32,927 nucleotides of DNA from Sperchopsis tessellata. Its lineage: Eukaryota; Arthropoda; Insecta; Coleoptera; Hydrophilidae. The translations under genes were made by a program, and so were the position numbers. Location of the stretch: NCBI GenBank assembly GCA_033557685.1, contig JAWQRN010000253.1:1-32927 (forward strand), written 5' to 3'. The notes below the pieces were generated by a model. It had not been told where the DNA came from, ran no database searches, and saw nothing but the letters and a program-made list of their open reading frames with translations. This document shows, one piece after another, positions 28,836-32,927 of the stretch (within the stretch, counting starts at the first letter, position 1; every line of letters begins with the position of its first letter).

Positions 28836-29235
28836 AAACCAATATAAAGGTAGGCGTCGATGTTCTTATTATATGAATCAACAAGTTCAAAAATGTTAAA
28901 CAATGTTAAAAAATGCACAAGAGCATGATCACGATCTAACAGGAAACTTATCTGGTACTGGAATTAATAAGGTTTACAAAATCTTCTTTCAAGATCGACG
29001 CAAACCAAAATATATTATGGAATATCTTGCCTCTAAAAAATACAAGATACACCTTTTGTTATTGCATATGAAATAAATGACATCGAGGAAATGTCTACAA
29101 AGCATCTTCTTATATTTTCCAAAATTATTCATGCAGGTGCAACTACAGCCCGTGATAGAAAATATCATCGTTTTGTAACAGCTGTAATGACAAAATGAAA
29201 AAACCCAAGATTTTGTTTTATGTTTAAAGCACTTA

Positions 29236-29262
29236 GGCCCGGTTGTTCAAAAGCGATTTAAA
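29236..29262 (+). repeat. Harbinger left terminal inverted repeat
   Basis: It begins GGCCCGGTTGTTCAAAAGCG and pairs with the right end with about four mismatches. TTA precedes it. Confidence 0.9.
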
Positions 29263-29444
29263 TCTAGATTTACATAAACTGATTAAAAAATTAATCTGAT
29301 TTAATAGTAAATCGTTTGTACGAATGAAGTATAAACTAGATTTACGTGTACCTAGTTTACACGTTACCTCTACACAAATCGGAAAAACGTGTAAATAAAA
29401 TCATTGCAACTGCATCATATATTTTCGAGAGTGGATGTTTAGAA

Positions 29445-30876
29445 ATGGAGGATAAAAAGAAAACACTATACTGAAAGGGAAAAGGCGCATCTATTGGAAA
29501 TAGTAGAACGGTAAGTAATTGTCATTTAATTTTATTTATTATATTTGTAATATATAATATTCCACAGTTTAGTACAATTGTCATTTATGTGAAATATTTT
29601 AACTGAGAGCTGCAATTTTTACCTTTGCAAACCTGAAAAGTAATCTACTTAAAAAGAAAGTGTCAAAATTGATCTAATTGCTTTTACACTTGTAGTCAGC
29701 ATTAGTAGGTGCTCAGTTGAACATTATGTGTATATGGCTAGAAATTGTCTTCTAAGCAAGACATCTATATAACAATATCAATAATTGACTACAGGTATTC
29801 AAACGTACTTAAAAATAAGAAAACTGATGCCGTTACGTCGAATATAAAGATTGATGCGTGGAATGAAGTTGCCACAGAATACAACTTCATTACCGAATGT
29901 GGTGTCAGAATAGGCATTCCATTATAAAGCCTCTACAAAAATTTAAAAACAATGAAACACAAAGAAACACAAAGAGGTAACAACAGAATGTAAGTATCTT
30001 GTAATTTAGTACTAATTTTCAATATCACTAACTTAACATTGAGAGACTAGGATATTTGTTAGCACTGTAGTTAAGTCAGAGTACAATAACTTCATAAAAG
30101 TAAAGAACCTTAATTATTTTAGAGAGAAAATTATCTGATTTACCGCAACACAAGTGATAGAGTTCAAGCAGATTGTGGTGATACTCTAGAATAACTGAAA
30201 AAGCAGAGAGTAGCTGACAAGGTAATGTATGTACTTTAATATATTCCATAAAAAAATACTGAGATAAATCTATTTACAAAAAGAATTACAAAAAACGGGA
30301 GGTGGTACATTTGTTTAAAAATTGAGCGAAACGGTGGTGCTCATACTAGGCACATTTGTGGATAAAATGAGACCACTTCATAATATATATGATACAGATG
30401 CAAGTAATTACAGTAAGTTCTAGTAATAGAATATATTAACATGCCAGTATTTCAAATTTTGTATGCAGTCCATAAGTAAAAATTTAAACTTAAATGTAAA
30501 CTTTATTATAGTATAGTACAGTCAACTGATATTTATAATATATTCATAACTTATTACAGTTGAGATAAATTATTAACAAAGTCAGTTTTGAATGGTTTAC
30601 ATTTAGTTTTGACATTATTTTTTTGTACTAATTAAATTAATTAATATTAAATTGTGCTTTTATATTGCAGAGGATCTGCCTCCATTAGAAAATTGCAACA
30701 CAATGGATTGCGAAGACGATAGCAGCTTCGTGGCATCAATGGCAGATGTTGCGTCAACATCCTACCAGGTAGAAACTGCATCGAGACCGATTACAGCCTC
30801 ACCTAAAAAAAAGCAGAGGAAAGGAATTAATGAAACCGAACAATTAAAACGTTTGTTTTACAGGAAAAAAATTTAG
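29445..30876 (+). pseudogene. Harbinger ORF1: Myb/SANT-like DNA-binding protein, spliced, frameshifted
   Basis: An ATG at 29445 is followed within a few codons by a shift into a frame reading KRKHYTEREKAHLLEIVER, with donor ACG|gtaagt at 29510. The next exon starts at 29795 and reads YSNVLKNKKTDAVTSNIKID and AWNEVATEYNF. A later stop precedes SLYKNLK. An exon ending at 30412 carries TGGGTFV and FVDKMRPLHNIYDTDASNY. The final exon is 30671-30876: DLPPLENCNTMDCEDDS, ending LKRLFYRKKI. The split codons across 30412/30671 and 29510/29795 fit. The N-terminus is the zeste-type Myb/SANT domain that helps Harbinger transposase enter the nucleus and bind element ends. Exon boundaries between 29930 and 30300 are uncertain. 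Confidence 0.8.
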
Positions 30877-31002
30877 ATTAGATTTAGACTGAGAAAGCAG
30901 CATGCACTTGATATCAAATTAAAATAAAAAATCTTGCAGGAAACTTATAATTCATATTTTTGAAATTTATTGTATATTACTATTATAATTGTTTAAAATA
31001 AA

Positions 31003-31981
31003 TTACCTTGCAAAAATTGTGTTTACTAATGCATTTATTTCTGCCGTTGCTACTTTTGCTTCTATGTTATAGATAGTAAGTGGATCCATTGCGTCTGCAG
31101 ATATATTTATTTCTTCGCCTACAATAGGCTCTTTTAAATCTAGCTTAATGTTATGTAGAACAAAACAACCACCATTATTGCCATGAGTCTATCCAATGAA
31201 ATCCTCCTCCCAACAGCTAAACAAGGAAATCTGCGTTTTATAATGCCAAAACATCGTTCGATTGGATTTCTTGTTACCTTAAGTGAATCATTGTATGCGA
31301 CTTAACTTCACTACACCAAAAGAGGTGTAGGAAGATATAATAAATATTGTCTGCCAAAGTTTCCATTTTGAAATTCTGCATTCAATGTGCCGTACTATCA
31401 TGTGTGGCACCAGGCCAATGTGACAACAATATTTTGTACTTTCGTGTATCCATCACTAACTGCCTGTACATTGATAGAGAATAACCCATTTCTATTTCTG
31501 AATCATTCAGTATTCACTCCCCCAGATGATTGTATTTTTATGTGGGTACAATCTATGGCCCCAATAACACCAGGAAAATCAGTAATTTGATAAATCTGCG
31601 TTTTACCTTAATGAATTCTTCTGGAGTGGCTGGCATATTATAAAATGCACATACAACAAAACAAGTTCATGTGTGACTATCTTCAGTGCTCTGTAAACGG
31701 TAGATTTGTTAATGTTAATTGTAATACCAATTAACATTTGAAATGCACTATTGGCATAAAAACAGGTTTCTGAATTTTGTTGGTTTCTCCAAACTGCCCG
31801 TTAAATTCAATAGGTACATTACACCCTCCTTTGAAAAGCGAAATCTCATTTTGAAATCCATCTCGTCATACATTTGAAACGTGTCTCGGCTATCCCTAAA
31901 GATTTTAGGTCTACCTACACGATGCTGTACAATTTCATCTTCGGAGTCATCTAATCTGGAAAGAGATGACATATCAGACAT
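31003..31981 (-). pseudogene. Harbinger transposase (HARBI1-like DDE), frameshifted
   Basis: An ATG at 31981 begins MSDMSSLSRLDDSEDEIVQH, then DEMDFKMRFRFSKEGVMYLL, the usual N-terminal block. Other frames continue ININKSTVYRALKIVTHEL, FPGVIGAIDCTHIKI (first catalytic Asp), NVQAVSDGYTKVQNIVV and WPGATHDSTAH (second Asp, in a shifted frame). Further on come RNPIERCFGIIKRRFPCLAV (third acidic residue region) and VLHNI. It ends VNTIFAR and TAA at 31003-31005. At least four frame changes and several stops show it is dead, although the catalytic motifs are still readable. Confidence 0.87.
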
Positions 31982-32239
31982 CTGAAATGTAACTTGGTTA
32001 TAGAAAAGATAATGTATTGAGTAATGTTTAATATTTACTTACCTTGGGTACGATATATGTGAGATTAGGAACACAAACCAAAGTACAAGCACATAAAATA
32101 AATCTAAAGAACTATTTATGATGAAAAAATAACTGACAAATAAGAAAATATATATAATAAAACACAGATGAGCACAATTTTTCAAAATCAATTTGGTTCT
32201 TGACGGACTGATATGATAGAAAAAATTAAATCACCAATT

Positions 32240-32442
32240 ATGACGATTTACTTTAAATCTGATTTACACAGCCGTTAACTCGATTTACATTTTCTAGCAA
32301 CTCATTTATGTTTTGAATCGAGATGTAAACCTGATTTACCCAAAACATTTACATTTAGATTTAAATCAGGTTTATATTTGAGTTTTGTACAACTGATTTA
32401 TCCTTTTAAATCAAATTTAAACATATAAATCAGGTTTACATT
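32240..32442. repeat. Harbinger subterminal motif cluster
   Basis: AAATCAGGTTTA-type motifs occur in both orientations (direct near 32363 and 32427, inverted near 32329), plus several GATTTA variants. The left end also carries TAGATTTAC copies. Such clusters are often transposase-binding sites; that role is inferred. Confidence 0.6.
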
Positions 32443-32469
32443 TAAAAATCGCCTTTGTAAAACCGGGCC
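32443..32469 (-). repeat. Harbinger right terminal inverted repeat
   Basis: On the minus strand it begins GGCCCGGTTTTACAAAGGCG. TTA follows on the plus strand. Confidence 0.9.
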
Positions 32470-32927
32470 TTAGAGACTGCGTACAGAAAGAGGGTACAGA
32501 TTTAAAACTTGAAGTATTAATTGAAGATGCTTCAGAAGCTATCTGGAATGGATTCAATCAAGTTTTTGGAACTATAAAGTGCTGGGCCAATACGAGAAAA
32601 AATGTAACAAAAATGGTAGAAAAATATTGCCATAAAAATTTAGTAAAAAGATCTTGACCAGTTACAACTAAGCAATTCAGAATATATTTTTATAAAAGCA
32701 TCTAATCTTTTTATAGAAAAGTGGTCATCTCAAGATGATTTTATAAAATATTTTAAAGAAGAATGGTTAGAAAAAAATCTAAATTGGTACAAAGGTGCTG
32801 CAAAATATGCACCACATACCAATAATGCACTAGAAGTATCAAATCGGGTGCACTTCAGTGCAGTGAATTCATTTATTGAAGTAACATCACTCGCCTTGAA
32901 AATGTCCCTTGCAACAGTGGACGAAAC

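Larger units (their letters stand above)
24300..28850 (+). mobile_element. Second Ty3/Gypsy element, decayed and interrupted by a LINE fragment
   Basis: The order is gag with coiled coil (24449 to 25270), LINE insertion (about 25277-25931), gag zinc knuckle (about 26010), protease (26180-26530), reverse transcriptase (26880-27500), RNase H (27550-27940), integrase pieces (28008-28830). The order is that of Ty3/Gypsy. Many stops and frameshifts and a deletion in the polymerase core make it dead. No paired LTRs were recognised, so the edges are approximate. The leader has the same AAATAGTTTAAA...AAGTG pattern as the first element. Confidence 0.85.
29236..32469. mobile_element. PIF/Harbinger DNA transposon, complete ends (3234 bp)
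   Basis: TTA duplications lie at 29233-29235 and 32470-32472. The terminal inverted repeats begin GGCCCGGTT on both sides and extend through GCGATTT for about 26 bp. The element carries a spliced Myb/SANT gene on the plus strand and a transposase on the minus strand, facing each other, the classical two-gene Harbinger layout. It lies inside the MULE transposase gene. Confidence 0.95.
28855..32927 (+). pseudogene. MULE-type transposase gene, split by the Harbinger insertion and cut by the window edge
   Basis: The left part (28855-29235) reads CSYYMNQQVQKC, a FLYWCH-like start, then EHDHDLTGN and VYKIFFQDRRKPKYIMEYLA, FVIAYEINDIEEMSTKHLLI and FVTAVMTK. The right part (32473-32927) continues in frame across the Harbinger TTA site: KALRDCVQKEGTDLKLEVLI, DASEAIWNGFNQVFGTIKCW, KYCHKNLVKRS, then EEWLEKNLNWYKGAAKYAPH and NNALE. 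This resembles the MULE transposase domain of animal FLYWCH-MULE elements. Stops and frameshifts are present in both parts. The gene abuts the Gypsy element at about 28850 without a clear terminal repeat. Confidence 0.72.

Overview
The window looks like part of an AT-rich arthropod genome, most likely an insect. It has spliced genes with GT-AG introns ranging from 56 bp to more than 11 kb, and a dense mix of transposon relics (mariner, PIF/Harbinger, MULE, Ty3/Gypsy and several LINE families). No bacterial operons, rRNA, tRNA or CRISPR arrays are visible. The species cannot be fixed from sequence alone.

Host gene. One protein-coding gene spans the window on the minus strand: the C-terminal half of a nardilysin-like M16 metallopeptidase. 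Nine exons were reconstructed in transcript order: 24207-24087, 24027-23809, 22424-22295, 18897-18645, 16734-16584, 16527-16394, 13555-13303, 1683-1540 and 1487-1041. All splice phases are compatible and together they give 617 uninterrupted codons. The N-terminal half, with the zinc-binding HxxEH-type site, must lie beyond the right edge. The last exon(s) are probably beyond the left edge. Everything else in the window is intronic or lies 5' of the first visible exon.

Intron between exons 13303 and 1683 (about 11.6 kb). From left to right it holds: a 1259-bp mariner with TIRs, TA target duplications and a dead transposase (1988-3246); unrecognised AT-rich DNA; an internally deleted Ty3/Gypsy element on the minus strand (6170-9470, ATAT duplications); a short MULE fragment (10014-10080); a 5'-inverted LINE copy (about 10417-11458); and a 293-bp MITE-like inverted-repeat element (12847-13139).

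Most unusual item. Between the reverse transcriptase and the 3' LTR, the first Gypsy element carries a degraded OARD1-type macro domain (ADP-ribose hydrolase family). This is followed by a CCCH zinc-finger segment resembling the N-terminus of ZC3H11A. This looks like capture of one or two host-type genes by an LTR retrotransposon.

Right part (24.3-32.9 kb). A decayed plus-strand Gypsy element (about 24300-28850) contains a reversed LINE fragment. It abuts a MULE-type transposase gene that is split by a complete 3234-bp PIF/Harbinger element (29236-32469, TTA duplications). The Harbinger element carries a spliced Myb/SANT ORF and a convergent transposase. LINE remnants near 15.9, 18.0 and 21.5 kb and a pair of unclassified repeats (19104-19571 and 20339-20608) lie in other introns. 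None of the mobile elements looks able to make an intact protein set.
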